Positions 49,079 through 60,067 of a DNA stretch of 64,000 nucleotides are shown piece after piece. The stretch is from Amia ocellicauda. Its lineage: Eukaryota > Chordata > Actinopteri > Amiiformes > Amiidae. Every line of letters starts with the position of its first letter. Within the stretch, counting starts at the first letter, position 1. The DNA is taken from the NCBI RefSeq assembly GCF_036373705.1, contig NC_089866.1:28909501-28973500 (forward strand). The letters run 5' to 3'. Made by a program: the position numbers and the translations under genes. The notes beneath the pieces were generated by a model. That model saw only the letters and a list, made by a program, of their open reading frames with translations, was not told the DNA's origin and did no database searches.

Positions 49079-51796
49079 TTTCTTTCACCATGTTAGGGTG
49101 AGGGGTGAGCGAGAGCGGGCTCTAGAGGAAGCCAGAGCGGTCGGGACTAGGGTTGGCAATACTCGGGGTTTGCTGGCTCCGGCTCTGGAGTGGCCCCCAC
49201 AGGTTCAGCTCCAGCTCCTGGCTAGTTCCGGCCAAACCAGGATGGGGTCATTGTATATAACATTATTGCTTTTATTTTAACTTGTGTTGCCTTGCAATAT
49301 ATTTGCATAGATGAAAGGACACATCTCAATCAGACGAGATCTGCTTTTGAAGCTTCAGTGTCTTGTTTAGTCTCCTTGGAAACTTTGGTGTCAATGTCTG
49401 ATGTACTAATAGCTGGTGTGAGAACTGATATTATTGTAGAACTCCCAAATACACGACAATACCCACGCAATGGCTTGGGGCCCCGAGGGGCTAAGGGGGC
49501 CCCTGGTGCCTAGTAGCAGTGTTAGATTACAAGCTGAATTGTAACTTGCAACAATTTCCTTCTTTTCTCAGTTCAAAACTCATGTTTTGTTAGTACCACC
49601 TTTTATTTGTAATGTAGTGCTTGTGACAGCTCTCTGTTTAGTGATAGGGTAAAGTCTCTACACTGCGATGCGGGAGACCTGGTTATAGAATCCTGCTGTG
49701 GCAATACAATGAATCGTGTGGTGAGAAAAATAAGAGTATTTTACGGCTGAATCCTCATAGCCTAATAAACCCGAAAATACATTAGGGCATTTTTTCACAC
49801 CAGTGTGTGCTATTTGTGTTGCAGTATTTAGTATTGTTTTGCTAAGAAGTGTGTTTGTATTCAAAGCTCTGAAGTCACACGAATACGACGAAAGTCTGAG
49901 CATTGACTCAATGGTCAGATTCCTTGCAGAACGACAAAAGTCTGCACGACGTGAACCGCAGCCCATGGAAACAAGCCGACAGAGTGATGCCTGCCAGTTG
50001 TACAGTTTCTACAGGAAGCCTGATTAGGTACAACCATGTAGCAGGTGTTATCGATACAACGGGCTGACGTTAAAGCGTTGAAAAGGCTACAAGTGTAGTG
50101 GGTAACTGTAGGATTTTGGAATCGGTGTAGGACATTGAGAAGTCTTCAATCGAAATAAAACGAGACATTAAGTGACCAGGTTTAGTTGATGTAGCTACTG
50201 AATTCAGTACGCACTGTATCTGTTGTGTGCTATTTATTGGAGCTCTATTGATTTTTACCGCAGCTTAAGTAGTGATTTCCAACAGAAAACTTGTTGATGA
50301 CAATCTTTTGTCAGTGACCTTATTGTTCGTGATCAACAGCTCCTGATGAAAAGTGCGTAGCAAATTGACGGGATACTTTATGCTGCATTTGAGGATTGTT
50401 TTATAAGGAATAATGTACATTGCGGCTCCGATCATGGTTAAAGCCATGGCAGTCATGTTTTGCTATTTCTGGCACAAAACCTACACACACATCATCACTG
50501 CAGTGACACGTCTGTAAAACTTGAAAACAACAATAACAACACTGAAACGGATTCAGTTAAATATAGTTCTTTAAAATATGTATTTGAAACTAAAAAGTGT
50601 ATTTCAAATACTGCTTTTTAAGTCGGGATTTTAAGTCGGAAACTTTACAACAATGAAACAATTTTGCAATGTATTTTTCACATCCGTCTTTTACATCCTT
50701 ATTTCATTCAGTTTGTGATGTGTATTGATTAATATGATTTAATAACATTTTAATTTTCTATTTGCGTTGTAGCTAGGTGTAGTGTTTGGTTGAACAATCA
50801 TAATCAGAAGACTCCTAGTTTTTCAGAATAGCGGAACAAAGCCCCCAGAAGTCCGCGATTCTGTCACTGTTCTCCGCAACGCCGTTTTCATAGTGCCCTA
50901 CACACCCCATCTGCACGGCTATCTACTTACAAACGGTAATTTAATTCAGCCCCATGACACATTTGAGCCACCTAACTCCACCAGCTTCAGTCAATGAAAG
51001 ACAGCAACATGAAAAAGTACTACAAGGTAAGAACATGTATTTCGCTCTCCCATTTTCACTTTAGTTCGAGTTCACTGACGATACTCTAGCCCAGCCTTGT
51101 AATGTCAGATGACTGTGGCAGACACTGGTGAGTGTGCTGACGCTAAAATGGTCATGACAGGTAGAGGTGGAGGGGCCCCTGTACTGAGCTTTGATTGGGG
51201 CTCCAAAATTGACAAGCCCGACCCCAAACAATACCTATGAAGTTTCACACTTTCTTCATTCAAGGAAACTGGACCGAACATGTGGGGGAGTTTCATGGAA
51301 GGGGCAGGGGAGAGAGTGGAGCAGCTCCAAAACCCCAGCTCCGGCTCCAGAACTCCCATGAAGCCGAGCACTGCCAGCTCCAGCTCCTCAACGAATAAGA
51401 CTGGAACGAGCTCAGGACCCAGGAGCCGGTGCATTGGCCAGCATCCAATAAAGCCTAATGAAAGATATGTTGGGCATGTAGCCCTTTGTGTGGGAGAGTA
51501 GGCATTGAACGTACTCTTAATGTCACAAATCGTAGTGAGTGTAGGCTACAGAAATAAGCATGTCAATGCACTTTAATGGTTGCTTTCGCTGTCACCTCCG
51601 TAAATGCACTTCATATGGTACTTGATCTTGGTACATGTAAGGCAAGTTAGATTGCGCTTAGAAAGCAGCTCTGGCATCGCATATTATCATGAAACTCAAA
51701 CAAGGAAGCAAGTTGTGAATGTTTCTGTTTTAGGGAATTTGGGGTAAACCTTACTGACAACGGGAAGCCCATATGAAGAGGCAACGGGTGAAAAGA

Positions 51797-51868
51797 AGGT
51801 TCCACCGAGATTTGAACTCGGATCACTGCATTCAAAGTCCAAAGTGCTAACCATTACACCACGGAACC
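51797..51868 (-). tRNA. tRNA-Gln (TTG), copy 9, anticodon-stem mismatch
   Basis: The 3' side of the anticodon stem is TGCAG instead of TCCAG, giving a G-G mismatch at pair 30-40. It could still be transcribed, but the stem is destabilised and the copy may be a pseudogene. Confidence 0.8.
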
Positions 51869-51932
51869 ATTCTGTTTCACATTTCATGATGAGAGCTCTA
51901 AACAATTCGTTTTTAAACCATGTCTGTAAATC

Positions 51933-54438
51933 TTTAACAGTATTCCTTTATAATAGCGTTTGAAATATTTATGAATGCTGGGAAAGAAACAGAAAAGGGC
52001 TCAATTATGAGTGCAATTGAGAATTCTACACGTGAATGGATTTGTGTCAAACATAGTGATTCTTAATTGTATTCGACAAAATTGATACAGTCGTGAACAA
52101 AGATTGAAGTGAATTTGTTCAAAATCTCCATTTCAGCAGCTCCTCTAATCCATAAAGCATTGAAATGATGAAGCTGTACATGATTTAATCAATAAAGACA
52201 CGTATTTACACCTACCCATATTCGATTATTGATTAATGAATTAATATATTAACACGTTTCCTTATTCCTTGGGCCTGAAAGTCAGAGTCGAGAGTGCGCC
52301 GTTACCCAATGGGAGCTGTGAAATGCATGTTGTAAAATGCTACGAGTGTTGGACGGGCAGTTTGTTTCACCATGTTAGGGTGAGGGGTGAGCGAGAGCGG
52401 GCTCTAGAGGGAGCCAGAGCGGTCTGGACTAGGGTTGGCAATACTCGGGGTTTGCTGGCTCCGGCTCTGGAGTGGCCCCCACAGGTTCAGCTCCAGCTCC
52501 TGGCTAGTTCGGCCAAACCAGGATGGGGTCATTGTATATAACATTATTGCTTTTATTTTAACTTGTGTTGCCTTGCAATATATTTGCGTAGATGAAAGGA
52601 CACATCTCAATCAGACGAGATCTGCTTTTGAAGCTTCAGTGTCTTGTTTAGTCTCCTTGGAAACTTTGGTGTCAATGTCTGATGTACTAATAGCTGGTGT
52701 GAGAACTGATATTATTGTATAACTCCCAAATACACGACAATACCCACGCAATGGCTTGGGGCCCCGAGGGGCTAAGGGGGCCTCTGATGCCTAGTAGCAG
52801 TGTTAGATTACAAGCTGAATTGTAACTTGCAACAATTGACTTCTTTTCTCAGTGCATAGCAAATTGACGGGATACTTTATGCTGCATTTGAGGATTGTTT
52901 TTATGAGGAATAATGTACATTGCGGCTCCGATCATGGTTAAAGCCATGGCAGTCATGTTTTCATATTTCTGGCACAGAATCTCCACACACAACATCACTG
53001 CAGTGACACGTCTGTAAAACTTGAAAACAACAATAACAACACTGAAACGGATTCAGTTAAATATAGTTCTTTAAAATATGTATTTGAACCTAAAAAGTGT
53101 ATTTCAAATGCTGCTTTTTAAGTCGGGATTTTAAGTCGGAAACTTTACAACAATGAAACAATTTTGCAATGTATTTTTCACATCCGTCTTTTACATCCTT
53201 ATTTCATTCAGTTTGTGAGGTGTATTGATTAATATGATTTCATAACATCTTTATTTTCAATTTGCGTTGTAGCTAGGTGTAGTGTTTGGTTGAACAATCA
53301 TAATCAGAAGACTCCTAGTTTTTCAGAATAGCGGAACAAAGCCCCCAGAAGTCCGCGATTCTGTCACTGTTCTCCGCAACGCCGTTTTCATAGTGCCCTA
53401 CACACCCCATCTGCACGGCTATCTACTTACAAACGGTAATTTAATTCAGCCCCATGACACATTTGACACATGACACACCTAACTCCGCCAGCTTCAGTCA
53501 ATGAAAGCCAGCAACATGAAAAAGTACTACAAGGTAAGAACATGTATTTCGCTCTCCCATTTTCACTTTAGTTCGAGTTCACTGACGATACTCTAGCCCA
53601 GCCTTGTAATGTCAGAGGACTGTGGCAGACACTGGTGAGTGTGCTGACGCTAAAATGGTCATGACAGGTAGAGGTGGAGGGGCCCCTGTACTGAGCTTTG
53701 ATTGGGGCTCCAAAATTGACAAACCCGACCCCAAACAATACCTATGAAGTTTCACACTTTCTTCATTCAAGGAAACTGGACCGAACATGTGGGGGAGATT
53801 CATGGAAGGGGCAGGGGAGAGAGTGGAGCAGCTCCAAAACCCCAGCTCCGGCTCCAGAACTCCCATGAAGCCGAGCACTGCCAGCTCCAGCTCCTCAACG
53901 AATAAGACTGGAACGAGCTCAGGACCCAGGAGCCGGTGCATTGGCCAGCATCCAATAAAGCCTAATGAAAGATATGTTGGGCATGTAGCCCTTTGTGTGG
54001 GAGAGTAGGCATTGAACGTACTCTTAATGTCACAAATCGTAATGAGTGTAGGCTACAGAAATAAGCATGTCAATGCACTTTAATGGTTGCTTTCGCTGTC
54101 ACCTCCGTAAATGCACTTCAAATGGTACTTGATCTTGGTACATTAAGGCAAGTTAGATTGCGTTTAGAAAGCAGCTCTGGCATCGCATATTATCATGAAA
54201 CTCAAACAAGGAAGCAAGTTGTGAATGTTTCTGTTTTAGGGAATTTGGGGTAAACCTTACTGACAACGGGAAGCCCATATGAAGAGGCAACGGGTGAAAA
54301 GAAGGTTCCACCGAGATTTGAACTCGGATCACTGCATTCAAAGTCCAAAGTGCTAACCATTACACCACGGAACCATTCTGTTTCACATTTCATGATGAGA
54401 GCTCTAAACAATTCGTTTTTAAACCATGTCTGTAAATC
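51933..54438 (+). repeat. Array unit 23, 2506-bp type (two internal deletions)
   Basis: Same two junctions as unit 1 (about 52357 and 52853). It has more private differences than internal units, including a small local insertion near 53465-53478, as expected for a less homogenised unit near the array edge. Confidence 0.85.
54303..54374 (-). tRNA. tRNA-Gln (TTG), copy 10, anticodon-stem mismatch
   Basis: Has the same G-G mismatch as copy 9. This is the last full-length TTG copy before the array edge. Confidence 0.8.
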
Positions 54439-54786
54439 TTTAACAGTATTCCTTTATAATAGCGTTTGAAATATTTATGAATGCTGGGAAAGAAACAGAA
54501 AAGGGCTCAATTATGAGTGCAATTGAGAATTCTACACGTGAATGGATTTGTGTCAAACATAGTGATTCTTAATTGTATTCGACAAAATTGATACAGTCGT
54601 GAACAAAGATTGAAGTGAATTTGTTCAAAATCTCCATTTCAGCAGCTCCTCTAATCCATAAAGCATTGAAATGATGAAGCTGTACATGATTTAATCAATA
54701 AAGACACGTATTTACACCTACCCATATTCGATTATTGATTAATGAATTAATATATTAACACGTTTCCTTATTCCTTGGGCCTGACC
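54439..54786 (+). repeat. Array unit 24, terminal leader fragment
   Basis: Leader sequence up to gggcctga, then broken and joined to a tRNA-Gln scrap. Confidence 0.8.
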
Positions 54787-54787
54787 T

Positions 54788-54824
54788 GATTTGAACTCGG
54801 ATCACTGGATTCAAAGTCCAAAGT
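54788..54824 (-). pseudogene. tRNA-Gln (TTG) scrap
   Basis: About 37 bases matching the T arm, variable region and anticodon arm of tRNA-Gln(UUG), cut at both ends by rearrangement junctions. It lacks the acceptor stem and box A. Confidence 0.8.
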
Positions 54825-54901
54825 CCAGGGTGTTCATTTGCTGTGGGCACAGTGCTTCTGGTGCTGAAATAACATTGACCAGGGGAAAATTGCATAAGAT
54901 T

Positions 54902-54973
54902 AGGTTCCACCGAGATTTGAACTCGGATCGCTGGATTCAGAGTCCAGAGTGCTAACCATTACACCATGGAACC
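54902..54973 (-). tRNA. tRNA-Gln (CTG), copy 4
   Basis: Intact copy in the rearranged last unit, about 200 bp from the array edge. It shares the aaaattcag flank variant with copy 3. Confidence 0.95.
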
Positions 54974-55174
54974 TGCACAGAAAAATTCAGAGCAACTGAT
55001 TAGTCAAGGGGAGGTGGACAAGGTCTGGGTGTCCTGATCTCACTGGGCAGTTTGTTTCACCATGTTAGGGTGAGGGGTGAGCGAGAGCGGGCTCTAGAGG
55101 AAGCCAGAGCGGTCTGGACTAGGGTTGGCAATACTCGGGGTTTGCTGGCTCCGGCTCTGGAGTGGCCCCCACAG

Positions 55175-55883
55175 TAGTACATGACTGGCCTCCCGTGATA
55201 AAATGGCTTGCACTGCCCTCCATATAAAGTCAAAATAAAGGTGTTGCCAAGTTCGTGGAGCGATGATAGACAATCTCATGAGTTTGTTTAGGTGTCATCA
55301 CATTCTCAATTATGAGGTTTACTCCCCCCCTGCTCCTCTCAGGGCTTGACTGTGGTCGCATTCGTGTAGCACAGATTTACGCAGATCTGCACGGTTCCAC
55401 CAATGGGATTAGTGAAATTCTGTAAATCTGTGCAGAACTGTGAACATCTGCCCTACAAGAATGAGACCTGCGAGCTTTACGTGCAAGTCTTTTTACTTAT
55501 TTTTTAAGTTTAAGAATATGGCTGTGAAAACATGTGAGCAGTAAAGTTGAAAACAATACACTAATTATAACTAAGTGTTGTAAAGTAGGTTTAACAGTGT
55601 TGTCAATTATGAAAATGTAGGCCTATATTGGTTTAATAACTTATCATTTTAAATATATATTTTTTAAGCGAAACTGAAAACTGCGTTACACTTACAACGT
55701 GTACAGATGTCGTTTATTAACAATGGTGATGTAGCTAAGTAAAATAAGTAACATTTTTACACTGAACAATGTTGTAAGTAGTCCAATGTAAAACTGAAAA
55801 TTGAAAACTAAAACAATCTGACTCCTTGCCAACAACATACAAGGTGTACAATATTTCATCTGAATAATGATACTGTATATATA
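55175..55883. other. Unique flank between array and transposon
   Basis: About 0.7 kb of non-array, mostly AT-rich DNA with no ORF of note. The only structured element is the hairpin at 55354-55468. A run of C lies at about 55323-55330. Confidence 0.7.
55354..55468. mobile_element. Short hairpin MITE-like element
   Basis: The 115-bp stretch starts GGTCGCATTCGTGTAG and ends with the near-perfect inverse, CTACAAGAATGAGACC (two mismatches in 16). Inside, acagatttacgcagatctgcac and its partner ctgtaaatctgtgcag extend the imperfect palindrome. It has no coding capacity. It is probably a non-autonomous DNA transposon; the superfamily cannot be assigned and no target-site duplication is evident. Confidence 0.55.
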
Positions 55884-56516
55884 TACACTCACCTAAAGGA
55901 TTATTAGGAACACCTGTTCAATTTCTCATTAATGCAATTATCTAACCAACCAATCACATGGCAGTTGCTTCAATGCATTTAGGGGTGTGGTCCTGGTCAA
56001 GACAATCTCCTGAACTCCAAACTGAATGTCTGAATGGGAAAGAAAGGTGATTTAAGCAATTTTGAGCGTGGCATGGTTGTTGGTGCCAGACGGGCCGCTC
56101 TGAGTATTTCACAATCTGCTCAGTTACTGGGATTTTCACGCACAACCATTTCTAGGGTTTACAAAGAATGGTGTGAAAAGGGAAAAACATCCAGTATGCG
56201 GCAGTCCTGTTGGCGAAAATGCCTTGTTGATGCTAGAGGTCAGAGGAGAATGGGCCGACTGATTCAAGCTGATAGAAGAGCAACTTTGACTGAAATAACC
56301 ACTCGTTACAACCGAGGTATGCAGCAAAGCATTTGTGAAGCCACAACACGTACAACCTTGAGGCGGATGGGCTACAACAGCAGAAGACCCCACCGGGTAC
56401 CACTCATCTCCACTACAAATAGGAAAAAGAGGCTACAATTTGCACAAGCTCACCAAAATTGGACAGTTGAAGACTGGAAAAATGTTGCCTGGTCTGATGA
56501 GTCTCGATTTCTGTTG
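55884..56516 (+). mobile_element. Tc1-like transposon, 5' part only
   Basis: Begins at a TA dinucleotide followed by the 29-bp terminal repeat (CACTCACCTAAAGG...GGAACACC) that also bounds the copy at 63165. It then has about 120 bp of leader and the transposase start. Homology with the right-hand copy stops at tttctgttg (56516), where a Ty3-type fossil begins. The 3' half and 3' terminal repeat are not adjacent, so this copy cannot move by itself. In the overlap it differs from the right-hand copy by very few bases, suggesting both are young. Confidence 0.9.
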
Positions 56517-56573
56517 CAAAACGCAACACAGAGACTAGGATGGATGCCCAGCTTCCAAGTCAGCGTGCAATAA
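56034..56573 (+). pseudogene. Tc1-like transposase, N-terminal part
   Basis: Begins MGKKGDLSNFERGMVVGARR and shows the N-terminal helix-turn-helix pair (SISQSAQLLGFSRTTISRVY), a basic linker and the second DNA-binding region with TRTTLRRMGYNSRRP. It reaches the first catalytic Asp (WSDESRF), then is cut at about residue 161. The last roughly 18 residues come from the adjoining element and are not transposase. Full Tc1 transposases are about 340 residues. The start Met fits the usual length upstream of the first helix. Confidence 0.85.
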
Positions 56574-59500
56574 GTGCAACAAAATCAGACATTGTGAGAG
56601 AATGTGCAAAAGCAAATCGGTGAGTGAAGTTACAGATACTAATGAGAGGAATACATACTTTTTGGGATTAGTTTTGGGAATGCAAACACGAGTGACGTAC
56701 AATGGACTGTGCAACTTCTTATTGGCGCTATGGCAGTGAAATTCAATATTGATACTGGAGCAGACACTAGTGTTATGTGTGAAGAGACTTTCAATATGCT
56801 AATTCCAGAGAGGGAACTAAAGCAGACCAAAATCTCACTATGCAGCCCAGGGGGTCAATTGGATTGTCCAGGTCAATTTCAAGTGAACACTACATACAAG
56901 GACAAGTTATACTGGTTGCCAATGTTTGTCATCAGAGGAAAGAGCGTCAACAACTTACTCAGCCGTTCCACTGCAGCAGAGATGGGCCTTGTGAAATGCA
57001 TCGAGGAGGTCCTCAAAGCACTTGGAGAGCATGGCACGCTAAAGACAGAGCCTGTAAGGATACAGCTGAAGGACAATGCCATGCAATATGCAGTGCACAC
57101 AGCACACAGAGTCCCAATACCGCTGATGCACAACGTTAGAGGGGAGCTATATCGGATGGAGGAGAATGGAATCATAGAGGAGGTAACTGGGCCAATAGAT
57201 TGGTGTGCCCCCTTGGTGCCTGTCCTGAAAAAGACAGGAAAAGTGCGTATATGTGTGGATCTAAAGAAACTGAATGAAGAGGTCAAGAGGGAGAGGTTAA
57301 TCTTGCCTACTGCAGAGGAGATCATAGCCAAGCTGAGTGGAGCAACAGTGTTCTCTAGCCTTGATGCAGCATCGGGTTTCTTCCAGATTCCATTGCATAG
57401 CGACAGCACCAGGTTGACAACATTCATCACTACATTCGCCAGATACTGCTTCCAGTGCTTACGGTTTGGAATAACGAGCACACCATAGATTTTCCAAAGG
57501 AAAATGATAGAGACACTACATGGCCTGCAAGGAGTAGCGGTGTATGGAAGGGGCATGGAAGAACATGACCTCTGTCTCCAGAAGGTCCTGGAGAGAGTCG
57601 AGTCCGCTGGACTTAAGCTTAACAAGGAAAAGTGTGTGCTGAGGCAGAAGCAGCTACATTTCTTGGGACATGTGATCGATGCTTCTGGCATGCGGCCAGA
57701 CCCAGCCAAAGTGGTGGCTATTAGAGAGCTCGCCACACCAGAGAACGTGCAGAATCTGAAACGAGTCCTTGGCATGATGAACTATCTAGGTAAATACGTG
57801 CTGAACCTGTCCACAGAGGGCCAGCCAATGTATGTGTTGTTAAGATCCAAGACAGCATGGACCTGGGGGCCAGCGCAGCAAACAGCGTTTGAGCGATTTA
57901 AAGAAGTCCTGATGACACCGCCGTTGTTGACATTCTATGATGTCAACAGACCCACCACAGTCTCAACAGATGCGAGCAGCTTCGGGATTGGTGGCGTGCT
58001 ACTGCAGCTCCATGGAGATGACTGGAAGCCAGTAGCGTATTGCTCTAGGAGACTGACTGACGCGGAAACCATGTACACGCAGATTGAAAAGGAGTGTTTG
58101 GCGAGTGTCTGGGTCTGTGAGAGGTTCAAGAAATACCTTTACGGCCTGGAGAGCTTTAAACTAGTGACTGATCACAAACCCTTGGTACCGCTAATGAACA
58201 GCAATGACCTGGACAATGTACCACTTAGGTGCCAGAGACTTCTCATGTGGCTCATGAGGTTTAAACCGGTGGCTGAGTATGAACCTGGAAAGACCCTCGT
58301 TATGGCAGACACACTGTCAAGGAGCCCTTTGAGCCACATTGAGAACGACAGGGACACACACTCAGATGTGGAGTGCTATATCGGAACCGTCTTTGAGAAT
58401 ATGCCAGCTACGCCACAGACGATGGACAGCATCCGAGGAACGAAAGCAGTAGATGATCAGATACATTAGGTCTGGGTGGCCCAAACATATGAGTAAAGTC
58501 CCAGGTAACATAAGAGAGTTCCCAGTTTCCTAGTGAAAAGTGAACTTTCAGAGTATAAAAGACTGGTTACTAGAGGAAGCCGCATAGTGATACCAGAGAC
58601 ATTGTGGGCTGACATTGTTGATAGAATTCACGATGGACATCAAGGTCTCACAAAATGTTGAGAGAGGGCAAACACCTCTGTCTGGTGGCCGGGCATTTCC
58701 TCACAGATAAAGCACAATGTCTCATCATGTCAGTCTTGTTGTGAGTAGAGAAGATTACAGCAAAAGGAGCCGTTGATCTCCACACCGCTCCCTGACAGAC
58801 CATGGAAATGCATAGATTTAAACCTGTGCGAACAAAACAAACAGAACTATTTAGTTATCTCAGACTATTACTCTAGGTACATAGAGCTACTACATATGAC
58901 AATAACAACCAGTGCTCAGGTAGCTCTGAAGTTGAAAGCAACGTGTGCCCAGTACGGTATACCGGACCGCAGTTCTCGAGTGCTGAGTTTCAAGACCTAG
59001 CTCATGAGCTCTACTTCCAACATATCACCTCGAGCCTGCACAATGCACAAGGAAATGGTCATGCAGAAAGGGCCATGCAGACTGCAAAGAGAATCCTGAA
59101 GCAGAAGGACCCTCTCATTGCACTCATGTGTTATAGGTCAACTCCAAGCAGCACCATGGGAGCCAGCCTAGCTGAACTCCTAATGGGCCGGAAGATCAGG
59201 ACGACACTTCCTACCCTTGACAGAAACCTACAACCCTCGTGGCCTGATAAGCAATGGATCAAGCAGAAAGATGAGGCAGAAAAGAGGAAGCAAGCTTTCT
59301 ACTATAACTGATGTCATTGAGTGAGATCCCTACCTTCCCTGCAGCCAGGTAGTCGAGTTCTCACCAAGCTGGACCACCAGAAATCCTGGACCTACCTCAT
59401 TGAGACACAGCAGGGGGCTGTCGGTGCAACCGACGCCATCTCCAGGAGGTGCCCGCTCCAGAGCCAGCTGGGAGCACAGCGCCCATCTCGCCCGTTGGCA

Positions 59501-60063
59501 AGGACTCCTGTGCAGAGCCAGACAACACTGTTGGGTTTGGGACTGCTTCACACAGCCCACACATGCTGTTGCTGGAAAACTGTCACAGACCAAGTCTGGA
59601 CGGATCATTAAACCAGTTGTTAAATTGGACTTGTGAGTGTCTGTGACCTCACATATTCTTATGGCCTTTGGGAAAAGGGAAATTGGGAGAATGAAGATGG
59701 TGTAAATTGTTAAATGTTAAAAGAGTTCCAGAATGTAACATACTGTGAAATGCTGATCTGAATGTTGATTACTTCTGTTGATGGACATTTAACTATGTTC
59801 TTGATGTATATGTTTACTTTTCAAGGGGAAAATTAAACTAAAAAAAGAATGGATGTCATAGTATTAGTTATGATGGTAATATGCACGACAGTGTCGTAAG
59901 CTGCTACCAGCAACTTTATGTTAGACGAGCCTCATGTCAGAAAAGCACCAGACTGGAGAGAAGGTGATACACGCATTGACTGAGCTGTTCTGCATGCTAT
60001 GAGAGAGAGTATAGAATAAAGCAAAGATACACACATACTTGCTCTGTTTGTCTGGACATTCCA
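56517..60063 (+). mobile_element. Ty3/gypsy-type LTR retroelement fossil (pol, possible 3' LTR)
   Basis: In order along the + strand it shows a gag zinc-knuckle tail, an aspartic protease with a DTGA motif, reverse transcriptase, RNase H (TDAS motif) and integrase with its C-terminal region. This is the domain order of the Ty3 group. A purine-rich stretch near 59840 and a possible 3' LTR from about 59854 (TGTCATAG) to about 60063 (ends CA, with an AATAAA inside) follow. No matching 5' LTR or full gag is seen, and the left edge abuts a truncated Tc1-like element. The element is broken, with roughly five or more breaks, and looks fairly old. Confidence 0.85.
59854..60063 (+). repeat. Possible 3' LTR of the Ty3-type fossil
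   Basis: It starts TG and ends CA, carries an AATAAA signal near its end, and lies just after a purine-rich tract downstream of the integrase region. No second copy exists in the window to prove the boundaries. Confidence 0.45.
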
Positions 60064-60067
60064 TGAT

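Larger units (their letters stand above)
48159..51932 (+). repeat. Array unit 22, full monomer plus 56 bp of flank
   Basis: Copy of unit 14. The offset rises from 18800 to 18801 within it because unit 14 lacks a base or two near 32151. Its tRNA-Gln(UUG) has an anticodon-stem change. Confidence 0.85.
1..55174. repeat. Tandem array of tRNA-Gln-bearing repeat units (3717-bp full monomer)
   Basis: The same sequence recurs from the left edge to 55174. Landmarks repeat every 3717 bp in full monomers (tRNA-Glu-like relics at 3123 and 6840; 13149, 16866 and 20583; 37035 and 40752). Shorter variants lack defined internal pieces. Copies look nearly identical by eye, with scattered substitutions and rare small indels. 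All tRNA-type genes lie on the minus strand, so the array is head-to-tail. Vertebrate precedent exists: Xenopus laevis carries tandem tDNA repeats of about 3.2 kb. The left end is outside the window. I see no host protein gene inside the array. Because units are so alike, the copy number here depends on correct assembly. Confidence 0.95.
54787..55174 (+). repeat. Array unit 25, rearranged end of the array
   Basis: A tRNA-Gln(UUG) scrap is joined to sequence like that of the 2.3-kb unit, with an intact tRNA-Gln(CUG), its flank and the start of the AGCTCC block. Repeat homology stops at gtggcccccacag (55174). Confidence 0.85.

Noticed and set aside
1-55174. CRISPR-like or bacterial interpretation of a regularly repeated array
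   Set aside because: Repeats are kilobases long, spacers are homologous and not unique, and the tRNAs and transposons are eukaryotic.
1-55174. Ribosomal DNA or 5S array
   Set aside because: No rRNA sequence is recognisable; the only conserved RNA genes are tRNA-type.
55692-55892. 66-codon minus-strand ORF in the flank
   Set aside because: AT-rich, hydrophobic and anonymous; it runs into the Tc1 terminal repeat. No support as a gene.
56879-57775. 298-codon minus-strand ORF
   Set aside because: It is antisense to the Ty3-type pol fossil, whose plus strand has clear protease and reverse transcriptase signatures.
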